From positions 1 to 64,000 of the IMG/VR virus record IMGVR_UViG_3300025889_018102: 64,000 bases of DNA; one strand, 5' to 3'. Below are positions 29,543 to 39,209 of this stretch, piece after piece; positions within the stretch are counted from its first letter, which is position 1, and the number at the start of each line of letters is the position of its first letter. The notes beneath the pieces are model-generated. The model saw nothing but the letters and a program-made list of their open reading frames with translations. It was not told the origin of the DNA and ran no database searches. Both the position numbers and the translations under genes were made by a program. This stretch comes from a virus.

Positions 29543-30874
29543 ATGGCTTCTCGCGGTAAAGAAAAATTTGAAAAATATTTCAAAGATAAAGAGATATCTA
29601 CCTTTGTCAAGGGAAAAGATAAACAACAAGTAAAAATAACTAATGAGAAGGGAATCGTAATTGATACAATATATGCTAATACTCCAATTATTGTTCCCGC
29701 GGTAAAAGATTTTTCCCCTAAGTATAAAATTTTATATAAAAAAAATAACATAGAAACTATTGGCTATATCCACGAATCTTTTGTTTCTAAACCTATTGAT
29801 ATCTCAAAGGGTGGGGCGACCGAGTTATTAGGTATTCAGTCCAATACACTAATAACTTTGGGAAAAAAGGATATATTTGAGTATAATGGTATGAAAATAC
29901 CAGGATATTCGTTTACTACAGCTAGTCAATTAGCTAATTCTATTCTTGCAAATTTAAGAAAAAATCCTAAGGTAAACAGAGATAATTCTGGCATACTTTT
30001 AGTGCTTGAAAATTACTTTAAAAGTTCTAATCCTAAAAAAATTACTTGGAACACTGAAGTTTTACCCCCAGAAATAAATGAATTAGGTAAATATTTGGGT
30101 GAATTACTCTTAGGATATATCATTCTAAAATCACCTTCTTCATATCCTGTAATTAAAGGCACACCTAAGTATTTTTTTATTCCCGATGAATCCAGTTTTA
30201 AAGGTGTTGATACATTTATAAAAACAACTACAGGATTATACCCTATCTCTAATAAATTTGGTGTGGGTGCCAAAGCATCTTTTTTTGGTAATCTTCTTCC
30301 TATTGCCTTAGATAAGTATCAATACTTACCCTCAAACTCCACTATAAAAGAAATAGCAGATATTACTAAAAAATTAAACATAACCTCTGCAGATCTTTTA
30401 AGAAACAAGGGAGCTAAAAATATAGTTTATGAGTATGGAGTACGAGTTATTTTAGGAATACCTGCAACTAAAGTAAAAAATACATATGATGTGTATACTA
30501 ATATAAAAACTTCTACGACAGATAAAAATTTAACTAAAGAAAGTAGTACAGTAGTTGATGCTATAAAATCAATAAAAAATTTAGAAACAAATATAAAAAT
30601 TAATCTTCCAAAATCAATTACTGCATTTTTCAATAGACAAATATCGTCAGAATTAAATTCTGACTCCAAATCTGTAAACTTTATGTTAGATGTTCTTGCT
30701 GGTAAAGAATTTTATCAGGCAAATTTAAATATAGATAGATGGAAGGAAGGTGAAATCATATATTCATTAACAAAATCTGGAGATGTTTCTATAAACATTA
30801 TTGGTAGTAAGTCAGCAATTTCAGATATTGAGTCTAAACAAGGTTTAATAAATTACGAACTTAAGGTAAAATAA
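29543..30874 (+). CDS. Large hypothetical late protein
   Basis: 443 residues. An SH3-like beta region opens it (KQQVKITNEKGIVIDTIYAN), followed by helices and a Ser/Lys/Asn-rich C-terminus (KTSTTDKNLTKESSTVV). No family recognised. A late promoter and virion-like neighbours suggest a structural or packaged role. Confidence 0.6.
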   Translation: MASRGKEKFEKYFKDKEISTFVKGKDKQQVKITNEKGIVIDTIYANTPIIVPAVKDFSPKYKILYKKNNIETIGYIHESFVSKPIDISKGGATELLGIQSNTLITLGKKDIFEYNGMKIPGYSFTTASQLANSILANLRKNPKVNRDNSGILLVLENYFKSSNPKKITWNTEVLPPEINELGKYLGELLLGYIILKSPSSYPVIKGTPKYFFIPDESSFKGVDTFIKTTTGLYPISNKFGVGAKASFFGNLLPIALDKYQYLPSNSTIKEIADITKKLNITSADLLRNKGAKNIVYEYGVRVILGIPATKVKNTYDVYTNIKTSTTDKNLTKESSTVVDAIKSIKNLETNIKINLPKSITAFFNRQISSELNSDSKSVNFMLDVLAGKEFYQANLNIDRWKEGEIIYSLTKSGDVSINIIGSKSAISDIESKQGLINYELKVK

Positions 30875-32043
30875 TGTTATCATTTCAAACTTTTTTAACA
30901 GAAGCTGCCACAGAAGAAAAGTTAAAACATCTGGAGCATGCAGAGGATCATCCTATCAATGCGGGGGAGGCAGGATTTAATCATGCGAAAACTACTCTTA
31001 TGGGTGTGCATGATGCACTGCGAGGTAAAGGATCTAAAGTCTCTATATCAACTAAATATGATGGTTCACCTAGCATTGTTTTCGGATATCATCCAGAGAA
31101 TAAAAGATTCTTTGTCGCCTCAAAATCAGCTTTCAATAAGAATCCAAAGTTAAATTATACAACAGATGATATAGAAAAGAACCATGGTCATGCACCAGGT
31201 TTAGTATCAAAACTTAAATCTGCTCTAACACATCTACCAAAAGTTACTCCACATACTGGTGTTTATCAGGGCGATTTTATGTATTCCAAGAGTGATAATG
31301 ATGTTAGTTCATCACGAGATTCTTATCATTTTAAACCAAATACTATAACATATTCAGCAAAAAAGAATTCTGAACATGGTCAAGCAATAAAGAATGCAAA
31401 GATTGGTGTAGTTGTTCATACTGCTTATCATGGAAATAAATTAGAAGATATGAAAGCAGAATATAATGCTGATACTAGTCATTTTACAAAACATCCAGAT
31501 GTACATTTAATTAGTCCCAATTATGATTCTAAAAAATCGCATTATTCACCAGAACATCAAAAAGAATTTGAATCTCATATGCGTATGGCGGAAAATGAGC
31601 ACAAAAAATTAGCAGATTATAGTCATTTACACGGACATATTGATACTGTCAAGACATATATAAATAGTGCAGTGAGAGAAGGAGTAGCTCCCTCTACAAA
31701 AGGATATAGATCACATTTAGAAGCGTTTCATAATAAAAAAATTGCAGATGTAAAGACTGAAGCATCTAAAACTGCAAAAAGAAAAATTGCAAACGAAGCA
31801 CTACAACATGTAGATTCTAATAAGAGTTTATTTGATCATACATTTAAGTTGCATCATCATCTACAAAAAGCCAAAGATATATTAAACAATACCTTATCAG
31901 CATCTGAGCAACAATTTCATCATAGTATTTCGGGGCAATTAGCAAAGCCTGAGGGGCATGTAGCAGTGATAAATAATAGACCCACAAAACTAGTTGATAG
32001 AGCTGAATTTAGTAGAGCTAATTTTTTAGCAAGACCAAGATGA
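30874..32043 (+). CDS. Ligase-fold nucleotidyltransferase-like protein (DUF6267 type) with packaging signal
   Basis: 389 residues. MLSFQTFLTEAATEE resembles a T4 capsid-targeting sequence with an L-T-E/A cleavage site. STKYDGSPSIVFGY matches ligase motif I (KxDGxx) and GVYQGDFMY a later ligase strand, so covalent nucleotidyl transfer through that Lys is likely. The substrate (RNA, DNA or other) is unknown. It overlaps the HAD gene by four bases. The C-terminal 150 residues are His/Lys-rich and helical. Confidence 0.7.
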   Translation: MLSFQTFLTEAATEEKLKHLEHAEDHPINAGEAGFNHAKTTLMGVHDALRGKGSKVSISTKYDGSPSIVFGYHPENKRFFVASKSAFNKNPKLNYTTDDIEKNHGHAPGLVSKLKSALTHLPKVTPHTGVYQGDFMYSKSDNDVSSSRDSYHFKPNTITYSAKKNSEHGQAIKNAKIGVVVHTAYHGNKLEDMKAEYNADTSHFTKHPDVHLISPNYDSKKSHYSPEHQKEFESHMRMAENEHKKLADYSHLHGHIDTVKTYINSAVREGVAPSTKGYRSHLEAFHNKKIADVKTEASKTAKRKIANEALQHVDSNKSLFDHTFKLHHHLQKAKDILNNTLSASEQQFHHSISGQLAKPEGHVAVINNRPTKLVDRAEFSRANFLARPR

Positions 32044-32657
32044 AAACATTAAGGCAACTAAAAGAAGAAATACATCAGAAATATAGTCATCTACATGTTT
32101 TTGATATAGATGATACTTTATTTCATCCTACTGCAAAAGTTAATGTAGTAGATAACGCGGGTAATAAAGTAAAATCTTTATCTAGTAAAGAATATGCTCA
32201 TCATAGCACTCATAATTTATTAAAATCAACTGAAAAATATGATTTTACAGAATTTAGAAATGCTAAAAAATTTAAACAAGAATCTAATCCGATTCATTCC
32301 ACGTTAAATCTAGTAAAATCTTTACAAAAATCTCCTCATAATCATATTATTCTTAATACTGCTAGAGTAAATATGGATAATAAGAATACTTTTTTAAATA
32401 CATTTAAAGCACATGGACTAAATATGAACAAGATTCATATTATACGTGCTGGTAATATAAATGCCCCTGTATCATCAGATATGAAGAAAGCAACAGTTAT
32501 TAGAGGGTATATAAACAAACATAAATATAAACATGTTCATATGTATGATGATGATACTAAAAACTTAAGTACATTTAAAGATTTAAAACATGATTATCCT
32601 AATACCAATTTTTATGCTCATCATGTACAGCATACAGGTGAATTAAAGGATTTTTAA
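32040..32657 (+). CDS. HAD-superfamily phosphatase-like protein with packaging signal
   Basis: 205 residues. HVFDIDDTLFHP is HAD motif I, HIILNTARVN motif II and HMYDDDTKN motif IV. The N-terminus MKTLRQLKEEIHQ resembles T4 capsid-targeting peptides. Coupling to the ligase-like gene suggests both act on the same nucleic-acid ends or metabolite; that is inference. Confidence 0.75.
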   Translation: MKTLRQLKEEIHQKYSHLHVFDIDDTLFHPTAKVNVVDNAGNKVKSLSSKEYAHHSTHNLLKSTEKYDFTEFRNAKKFKQESNPIHSTLNLVKSLQKSPHNHIILNTARVNMDNKNTFLNTFKAHGLNMNKIHIIRAGNINAPVSSDMKKATVIRGYINKHKYKHVHMYDDDTKNLSTFKDLKHDYPNTNFYAHHVQHTGELKDF

Positions 32658-32733
32658 TCATCATACGCCACATAGCGAAGTTTACATGGTTGTCAATGAT
32701 TAATCAATAGAGAAGATAACTTTTTAAAAGTTT

Positions 32734-33474
32734 ATGAGAACGATTAAAGAAAAGTTAATGCTTGTAAAGTTATCACAGGATCTCGGAATGCCTGTTGATT
32801 CTGATCTATTGGAAGAAGTAACACGTTATAAAGATATGCAGCGTAATCTTATAGAATCAGTACGTAAGAATTCCGCATTAGATCTTTTTGATTTAAAAAA
32901 TATAGAAGAAGAACAGATTACTATATCTGAACCAATACAAGAAGAAGTTCGTTATGAAACACCACCACCAGTTATAGTGCCAGAAAAAAGTTTAGTAGAT
33001 AGAGTCGCACAAGAAATAGAAAAACAAGTTTCTAGAGAACAAGATTCGTTTCAACAACCAGATCCTTTAGTTACGCAACCAAATTTTGATGCTATTACAA
33101 AAAAGTTAAAATTTTTAGAACAAGCCATTAGTAAGATTGCAGTTACGGGACCTGGTGGTGGTGCTAGTGATGTAGTAGATCTTACACATAGAGTAGTATC
33201 AGTTACATCAAATTCTTATACTATGGGAAGAAAAGATTATTATGTAGGTGTTAATTATAGTGGAGCAGTAAACATTTATTTACCTTCTAAACCAGCACAA
33301 GGAAGAAAAGTTGTAGTTAAAGACGAATCAGGTAATTGTGCTAATGGAGTAAATCGTTGGATTACAGTACGTGGAAGTAATAGTGATTTAATTGATGGTA
33401 AAAATGCTGCTAATATAGCAATAAACTATGGCTCCTTAACTTTTGTGAACAAAAACGGATGGAGAATTATCTAA
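32734..33474 (+). CDS. Virion structural protein candidate
   Basis: 246 residues. A helical N-terminus with an acidic, Pro-rich linker, then GPGGGASDVVDLTHRVVSVT and a beta-rich end (YVGVNYSGAVNIYLPSKPAQ, GRKVVVKDESGN, TFVNKNGWRII). That C-terminal beta domain is common in fibre and head-decoration proteins of T4-like marine phages. The precise position in the particle is unknown. Confidence 0.65.
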   Translation: MRTIKEKLMLVKLSQDLGMPVDSDLLEEVTRYKDMQRNLIESVRKNSALDLFDLKNIEEEQITISEPIQEEVRYETPPPVIVPEKSLVDRVAQEIEKQVSREQDSFQQPDPLVTQPNFDAITKKLKFLEQAISKIAVTGPGGGASDVVDLTHRVVSVTSNSYTMGRKDYYVGVNYSGAVNIYLPSKPAQGRKVVVKDESGNCANGVNRWITVRGSNSDLIDGKNAANIAINYGSLTFVNKNGWRII

Positions 33475-34686
33475 GTGTCTCACTTATTTTCAGATCGAGT
33501 TGGCTTTATACGCAGTACTGTAGATGCGTTTAATAGATTAAAAACTTCAGAACCTTTTACCCTTTTTGAAAATCAAATGAGATTTAATGAGGGGTATAAA
33601 TTTAGTACAGCAAATTCTATAGGTACATATACAGAACATAAACCAAATGAAAGTGTTTTGGATATGGTTGTTGATGCAAATTCTGGTTCATATGTCTATA
33701 GAGAATCAAAAAGAGTTTTTTCTTATCAACCTGGAAAATCTCTAGGTATTATGTTAACTTTTGTTTTTGCACCTGCAAAAACAAATTTACGGCAACGTGT
33801 AGGTTATTTTGGCAATAAAAATGGTATTTATCTAGAACAAAATGGATCTGATATTAAATTAGTTTTAAGATCAAATGTTACAGGAACAGTTGTTAATCAA
33901 GAAGTTTTGCAAAGTGATTGGATAGATGATCCTTTTGATGGAACCGGAGCTTCAGGAAGAATATTAGATGTAAGTAAGGCTAATATTTTTTGGATTGATA
34001 TTGAATGGTTAGGTGTAGGAGATGTAAGATGTGGTTTTATAGTACATGGCGAACCCATAACAGCACATACATTTCACAATGATAATGTAAATACTACCAC
34101 ATATATGACTACTGCATGTTTACCTGTAAGATATGAGATAGAAAATACAGGAAGTACTATAAGTTCTAGTACTATGAAACAAATTTGTACTACAGTTATA
34201 TCAGATGGAGGATTTCAGGGAAGAAGTTTAAATACTAGAGTGGGGCATGATTTAACACCTTTATATGATTTAACGTTAGCTAATACATGGTATCCAGTAC
34301 TAAGTATACGATTGAAAAGTACTAGATTAGAGGCTATTGTTTTACCAAATTTTGTCGATCTTTATTCACCTACAAATAATGCCATTTTTAAATATCAGGT
34401 AAGATTAAATGGTACGCTTACAGGTAATACTTTTTTACCTGTAAGTGACGATAGTTCTGTAGAATATACTCTCACCTCAACCGAAATTTCTGATGGACGA
34501 ATACTAGAATCTGGTTATTTTTCAGCTGGAAAATCTGGTTCTATTACTATTGGTGTACAGGAAGATTTTAATTTTCAACTTGGTAGAACATTAGCAAATG
34601 TTAGTGATATTGTAACAGTTTGTGTAATGACCGACACTGCAGGTGCGGATATTGGTGCTATTATTGGTTGGAATGAAATAATTTGA
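33475..34686 (+). CDS. Large beta-rich virion structural protein candidate
   Basis: 403 residues from a GTG directly after the preceding stop. MSHLFSDRVGFIRSTVDAFN followed by long beta stretches (LGIMLTFVFAPAKTNLRQRV, FWIDIEWLGVGDVRCGFIV) is typical of phage fibre or decoration proteins. No catalytic motif. Its order with the preceding gene suggests a shared structure. Confidence 0.65.
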   Translation: MSHLFSDRVGFIRSTVDAFNRLKTSEPFTLFENQMRFNEGYKFSTANSIGTYTEHKPNESVLDMVVDANSGSYVYRESKRVFSYQPGKSLGIMLTFVFAPAKTNLRQRVGYFGNKNGIYLEQNGSDIKLVLRSNVTGTVVNQEVLQSDWIDDPFDGTGASGRILDVSKANIFWIDIEWLGVGDVRCGFIVHGEPITAHTFHNDNVNTTTYMTTACLPVRYEIENTGSTISSSTMKQICTTVISDGGFQGRSLNTRVGHDLTPLYDLTLANTWYPVLSIRLKSTRLEAIVLPNFVDLYSPTNNAIFKYQVRLNGTLTGNTFLPVSDDSSVEYTLTSTEISDGRILESGYFSAGKSGSITIGVQEDFNFQLGRTLANVSDIVTVCVMTDTAGADIGAIIGWNEII

Positions 34687-34692
34687 TAAATA
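34685..34692 (+). promoter_or_regulatory. Late-type promoter GATAAATA
   Basis: One base from the T4 late consensus, 30 bases before the next ATG and overlapping the stop of the structural gene. Confidence 0.6.
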
Positions 34693-34722
34693 ATATATAA
34701 CTTTATTTTTTACGGGAAAATA

Positions 34723-35865
34723 ATGAAATTTAGAGATTTTATTGTAGAGGGAAGCGAAAAAACAACAGTTTTCGCCTTTGGGCGTATGAATCCAGGACCT
34801 ACAACTGGTCATCAAAAATTGATTAATACTGTAATATCTCTTGCCAAAGAACATAAAGCAGATCATCTGATCGTTATGTCTCATTCCCAAGATCCGAAGA
34901 AAAATCCTTTAAGTCCAGAGCAGAAATTAAAACATGCTAAAAGATTTTTTCCAAAAGTTAACTTTAGAACATCCTCTAAGCAATCTCCATCATATCTAAC
35001 TCATGCTGCAGAGTTACATAAAAGTGGTACAAAACATTTGATTATGGTTGGTGGATCTGATAGAGTAGAAGAATTCCATAAAACATTACACAAATATAAT
35101 GGAGAAGGTGAGGGTAAACTTTTTAATTTTAAATCAATTAAAGTTGTTTCCTCCGGAGAAAGAGATCCTGATGCTGAAGGTGCTGAAGGTATGTCAGCAT
35201 CTAAGATGCGTGCTCATGCTGCAGCAAATAACTTTAAAGAATTTCGTAAAGGTGTTCCCTCTCATATATCAGATTCACATGCAAAAGAACTTTTTCATGA
35301 TACACAAGAAGGTATGAAATCTGCGTCTAAAACAGTTAGAGAACAATATTACAATAAAGAAATTTATAATGTTGGAGATATAGTTTTTGTTGAACAGAAT
35401 GAAGTTATGATAATTTCTTGTAATAGTAATTATGTCACTGTTGAAACTTTAGATGGTAGTATAGAAAAAAGATGGTTAACTGATATACAGGAAGAAGCAC
35501 CTATTATTGAGAAGAAATCTTCAATTGTTATGGCAACACCTCGTCCTTATAATGAATCATTTACATTTAAAACAAAAAAAGGAAGAGAAATACCCCGTTT
35601 ATTAATGTCTCCAGCACAGATTGCTGAAATGGCAAAAAATGCAGAATCTTTAAATCAAATTTCTTTTTTAGATTATGAGACAAAAAATTTTGATATTGAA
35701 CCTAAAGCAAAAGAATTGTTTGATAAATTAATAGATGCTTTAGGACCTGTTGACATTAATATCAATGATGTAAGTAGAAATAAACAGATACAGAATTATA
35801 TAGGAGCAATGGCTGACCCATCTCATGTTCGTAGACAACATTTTAGGAATTATACTGAATTATGA
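34723..35865 (+). CDS. Nucleotidylyltransferase (HxGH superfamily) with packaging signal
   Basis: 380 residues. MKFRDFIVEGSEK looks like a capsid-targeting peptide with I-V-E/G cleavage. FAFGRMNPGPTTGHQKLIN carries the TxGH motif of NadM/cytidylyltransferases and GMSASKMRAHAA the S-S-x-x-R motif. The C-terminal 180 residues hold a short SH3-like strand set and helices of unknown role. It might act on NAD or a nucleotide substrate after injection; untested. Confidence 0.72.
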   Translation: MKFRDFIVEGSEKTTVFAFGRMNPGPTTGHQKLINTVISLAKEHKADHLIVMSHSQDPKKNPLSPEQKLKHAKRFFPKVNFRTSSKQSPSYLTHAAELHKSGTKHLIMVGGSDRVEEFHKTLHKYNGEGEGKLFNFKSIKVVSSGERDPDAEGAEGMSASKMRAHAAANNFKEFRKGVPSHISDSHAKELFHDTQEGMKSASKTVREQYYNKEIYNVGDIVFVEQNEVMIISCNSNYVTVETLDGSIEKRWLTDIQEEAPIIEKKSSIVMATPRPYNESFTFKTKKGREIPRLLMSPAQIAEMAKNAESLNQISFLDYETKNFDIEPKAKELFDKLIDALGPVDININDVSRNKQIQNYIGAMADPSHVRRQHFRNYTEL

Positions 35866-35919
35866 TATTACAACAATCATACATGAAAACTACTGTTAGT
35901 TTCTAGGGGCTAGTTTTAA

Positions 35920-36759
35920 ATGAACAACGAAAAAGAAATACAAGCTGAGATTTTAAAACGTGCTATTATAGCTACAGATGCATATTTAGGTATGTATAAA
36001 GACGCTTTGCGTACAAAGATTATTACTCAACAACAAGTCCATGATTTTACTGTAAAATTATCTATTGCCATGGAGGCATTAAAACATCTTAAAGATTTAC
36101 AGAATCATAATGCTTATATAGAATCTATAATATCTGATATGGCTAAATTTTTACCATATCATGGAGATTCTTTCTTTTTTGATGAACCCTATACACATAT
36201 TCCTGCTTCTTTTCCTGATGGTAGTGTAGATGAGGGATTAAAAGATCCTGAAGATAATCCATGTTGGAATGGATATAAACCTGTAGGTGTAAAGAAAAAG
36301 AATGGTAAAACTGTTCCAAATTGTGTTCCGGTTAAAGAAGAAGAAGAACTTGATATTGATGATATAATTGATGATTTAGAATGGGATGATATTTCCGATA
36401 CTTATGAAGAAGAGCAATTAGAAGAAGAGATTTTAGACGAAAAAATTTCTGCTGCTTCTAGATTACGTAAAAGAATGCATTTTAAAAGAACAACACCAAA
36501 GAGACAATTGGGAGCCTCTATAAAATTAAGTAGACCTTCCACTATGTCGCAATTACAGAATAGAGCTAAAGTTGCTGCAAGAAGATTGTTAATGAAACGA
36601 TTTCTTTATGGAAGAAATAAAGCGCAATTATCAGCACAAGAAAAAGATTCGTTAGAAGCACGTATAAAAGCTATGAAAAATATACGTACTATACTTGCAC
36701 AAAGATTGATACCAAAGATTCGTTCTCTTGAAAGTAAACGCTTAAAATCAAAGAGATGA
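35920..36759 (+). CDS. Putative capsid-associated protein with basic C-terminus
   Basis: 279 residues in three parts: a helical start; a block with DNPCWNGYKPVGVKKKNGK that recurs in T4-like marine phage proteins; an acidic linker; and a basic helical tail rich in Arg and Lys (RLRKRMHFKRTTPKRQLG). The tail could bind packaged DNA. I recognise this architecture only as conserved phage protein. Confidence 0.6.
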   Translation: MNNEKEIQAEILKRAIIATDAYLGMYKDALRTKIITQQQVHDFTVKLSIAMEALKHLKDLQNHNAYIESIISDMAKFLPYHGDSFFFDEPYTHIPASFPDGSVDEGLKDPEDNPCWNGYKPVGVKKKNGKTVPNCVPVKEEEELDIDDIIDDLEWDDISDTYEEEQLEEEILDEKISAASRLRKRMHFKRTTPKRQLGASIKLSRPSTMSQLQNRAKVAARRLLMKRFLYGRNKAQLSAQEKDSLEARIKAMKNIRTILAQRLIPKIRSLESKRLKSKR

Positions 36760-36765
36760 TAAATA
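36758..36765 (+). promoter_or_regulatory. Late-type promoter GATAAATA
   Basis: Overlaps the stop codon of the previous gene, 25 bases before the next ATG. Confidence 0.6.
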
Positions 36766-36790
36766 ATAAATCAATAAATAGATAAACAGG

Positions 36791-37189
36791 ATGAAAACTT
36801 TTAAAACCTTTAAAAATGACTTCTATATTGCAGAATCTGATGTAGATTCTGTGGAGGAAAGTTTTATTATTTGTGATGATATAGAATATGAAACTTGGGG
36901 TGATGATTTAGTTGAAGAAGCTGAAGTGCAGGGTAAAAAAGTAAAATTAGGCAAGCCTTTTTTAACACCATCTGGACCTAAGAAACGTGCTGTTTATGTA
37001 AAAAATGATAAGGGAAATGTTGTAAAAGTTAATTTTGGTGATCCAAATATGGAAATTAAGCGTGATAGTCCTGAGCGTCGTAAAAATTATAGAGCAAGAC
37101 ATAATTGCGATAATCCGGGTCCCCGCTGGAAAGCGAACTACTGGAGCTGTCGTTACTGGTCATCAACACCTGTTAGTAAATTAGATTAA
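36791..37189 (+). CDS. Putative packaged capsid protein with C-terminal Cys/Trp motif
   Basis: 132 residues. The N-terminus MKTFKTFKNDFYIAESD matches the capsid-targeting pattern with an I-A-E/S site. The end RHNCDNPGPRWKANYWSCRY is a block I have seen at the end of many T4-like phage proteins, with two Cys able to bind metal. Function unknown. Confidence 0.6.
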   Translation: MKTFKTFKNDFYIAESDVDSVEESFIICDDIEYETWGDDLVEEAEVQGKKVKLGKPFLTPSGPKKRAVYVKNDKGNVVKVNFGDPNMEIKRDSPERRKNYRARHNCDNPGPRWKANYWSCRYWSSTPVSKLD

Positions 37190-37199
37190 GAGGAAAAAT

Positions 37200-37982
37200 A
37201 TGCGTACTCTAGTAGAAACAGCAGCAGATATACTTAATGGTAAACTGGATGAAGCAAAGAAACCACTTCATCCAAATCAACAAAAACTTGACATCCACGA
37301 ACCTGAAAAAGATGAGTTAACAGCAAAAGACTTTGAGATGCTACGTAAAGGTAAGACCGTAGCGACTGTCAAAGAAGAACTAAAAGGCGATATTCATCCA
37401 GATGCAGACGAGGTATTAAAACATATTGAACCAGAACACCGTCGTAAATATTTGCCGTGGTTAAAGAAAGGTACATACAAAATTGACAGCAAGCGGAGTA
37501 GTTATGCTGATCGTAGTGCTATATTAAGAGCAGCAGAAAGAGCAGGTCATACCGTGAAAGATGTGACGGAAGGTGTTATTGAAGAAACTATTATTAAAGA
37601 AGATTCGTTTGAAGTTACTTTACCAAAAAAGTTAGAATATTCTGATTATGTAAAAGCATATCTAACACTTGAAGGAGTAACTTCATTTTCTGAATTATCA
37701 GAAGAGCAATTACATCTTGCTTTAGAGACAATAGAAGTTGCATATGAAAATAGAGTAGAAGATTTAGTTATTGAAGCATTATCATGGGAAGAAATTGGTA
37801 AATTAGCTAATAGAAAAGATGTAACAGATCTCAAAACTAAAATTGTAAATGGAAAGCCGCATGTCAGTTATGTAATGACTGATAAAAATGGTATGAAGCG
37901 CCGCTATTTGCATCATGGTAACATTAGAAGAGTTGAAAATATTGGTCAGACCGTTAAACCTGACTCAACCGACGAAGATTAA
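37200..37982 (+). CDS. Putative packaged internal protein
   Basis: 260 residues. The start MRTLVETAADILNGKLDEAK contains L-V-E/T and L-D-E/A sites compatible with prohead protease. Acidic and helical middle, and a C-terminal beta part (KPHVSYVMTDKNGMKRRYLH). No enzyme motif. GAGG lies before the ATG. Confidence 0.55.
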   Translation: MRTLVETAADILNGKLDEAKKPLHPNQQKLDIHEPEKDELTAKDFEMLRKGKTVATVKEELKGDIHPDADEVLKHIEPEHRRKYLPWLKKGTYKIDSKRSSYADRSAILRAAERAGHTVKDVTEGVIEETIIKEDSFEVTLPKKLEYSDYVKAYLTLEGVTSFSELSEEQLHLALETIEVAYENRVEDLVIEALSWEEIGKLANRKDVTDLKTKIVNGKPHVSYVMTDKNGMKRRYLHHGNIRRVENIGQTVKPDSTDED

Positions 37983-37995
37983 TAGGAGAAAATAA

Positions 37996-38544
37996 ATGTC
38001 AGGATGGGGTAAACTAGATAGTAAACAAATAACAGCTAATGTTATAGTTACTAATGGCAGCGCTACAGTTTCAAATTCCTTAGGAAATACTACAATCTTC
38101 TTAAGTGAAGTAGACCCTGGCGATTATTTTGTTGCCGGTGCTGTAACAAGTAACTCTAATGTTAAGTATTATGTTTTAACTGTTGATTCAGATACTTCTT
38201 TAACTCTAGATAGAGTTTATGAAGGCTCTACATCTAATGTAAAAGCAAATGTTCAACAAGGTCCTAAAGCAATTAATAACACAGGTTCAACCTCTGATTC
38301 CGGCATGTATACAATTCAAAATGTATATGGAGTCGATTATGTTGAAGTCGGTGTTACAGCAAATAAAGCAAATGGCTTTAGTCAACCCGGTTGGACATAT
38401 CATACAACATATGTTGATGGATATGGTCAAACACGAGTTAAGACAGAAGTTCTTGTAGCTGCATCTAAATACTTTAATCGTAATGTTTCAACAGGTTCTC
38501 TTGAAACAGATGCTAATGATGATACAGTAATTCCTAACTCATAA
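37996..38544 (+). CDS. Beta-rich virion structural protein candidate
   Basis: 182 residues. MSGWGKLDSKQITANVIVTN then alternating beta strands and a GWTYHTTYVDGYGQTRVKTE block. This pattern is shared with uncharacterised head or neck proteins of T4-like marine phages. AGGAG precedes the start, and it overlaps the next ATG. Confidence 0.65.
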   Translation: MSGWGKLDSKQITANVIVTNGSATVSNSLGNTTIFLSEVDPGDYFVAGAVTSNSNVKYYVLTVDSDTSLTLDRVYEGSTSNVKANVQQGPKAINNTGSTSDSGMYTIQNVYGVDYVEVGVTANKANGFSQPGWTYHTTYVDGYGQTRVKTEVLVAASKYFNRNVSTGSLETDANDDTVIPNS

Positions 38545-38822
38545 TGGCTGATTCTAAATTATCTGAATTAACATCGACTACAACTGTTGGCGAGACTGAT
38601 CTATTTTATATAGTTCAGTCTAACGCCAGCAAACGTATTACTGGTGGCAATCTAATTGCAAGTTTAACACAAATAAGTAGTGCACCAGCAAATGCTAAAG
38701 GTGTTGTAGGTGATGTGGTTGGTATGATTGCTTTTGATAGCACATATTTCTATGTCTGTACAGCAACATATTCTAATGGAACTGCCAATATTTGGAAGAG
38801 AGCTAGTATAACAGAATGGTAA
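38544..38822 (+). CDS. Small virion structural protein candidate
   Basis: 92 residues: KLSELTSTTTVGETDLFYIVQ is the common start of phage fibre-base or decoration domains, ending in YVCTATYSNGTANIWKRASI. It shares one base with the previous stop codon. Confidence 0.65.
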   Translation: MADSKLSELTSTTTVGETDLFYIVQSNASKRITGGNLIASLTQISSAPANAKGVVGDVVGMIAFDSTYFYVCTATYSNGTANIWKRASITEW

Positions 38823-38825
38823 TTG

Positions 38826-39209
38826 ATGGTATTCGACTTAACTAATGATAATTTCTTATTATACGCTATAAAATGTTATGATGCTTCTTCATTTAAAAGC
38901 ATACATGAATTTTATGATGATTTAAAAAGAATAAAATATCTAAAAAGATTATTTAATAGATATAGTACAGCAAATGATCTTAAAGAACGATTAATATTAA
39001 ACCATATAATCGTTCTTTATAATCTTTTTGGAGCAGAAGCAACAGTTAAAATGTTATTTTTTAAAATAGATCAAAAATATTGGTCATATCTTAAAACATT
39101 TCTTGTTTATCTTAACATGATGCCTTCAAATGTATTTCTTTATAATGATATAAAAGATACAGATATACCCATAGATTATAATATAGCAAAAATATTAAGG
39201 ACTCTATAA
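38826..39209 (+). CDS. Conserved T4-like phage protein
   Basis: 127 residues from ATG 38826. Highly helical with YAIKCYDASSFKSIHEFYDD and LILNHIIVLYNLFGAEATVKM, a pattern I recognise from conserved T4-like phage proteins of unknown role. It shares one base with the next start. Confidence 0.6.
   Translation: MVFDLTNDNFLLYAIKCYDASSFKSIHEFYDDLKRIKYLKRLFNRYSTANDLKERLILNHIIVLYNLFGAEATVKMLFFKIDQKYWSYLKTFLVYLNMMPSNVFLYNDIKDTDIPIDYNIAKILRTL

Noticed and set aside
32658-32733. Short gap searched for a terminator or promoter
   Set aside because: No hairpin with T-run, no TATAAATA and no TTGACA/TATAAT pair could be supported.
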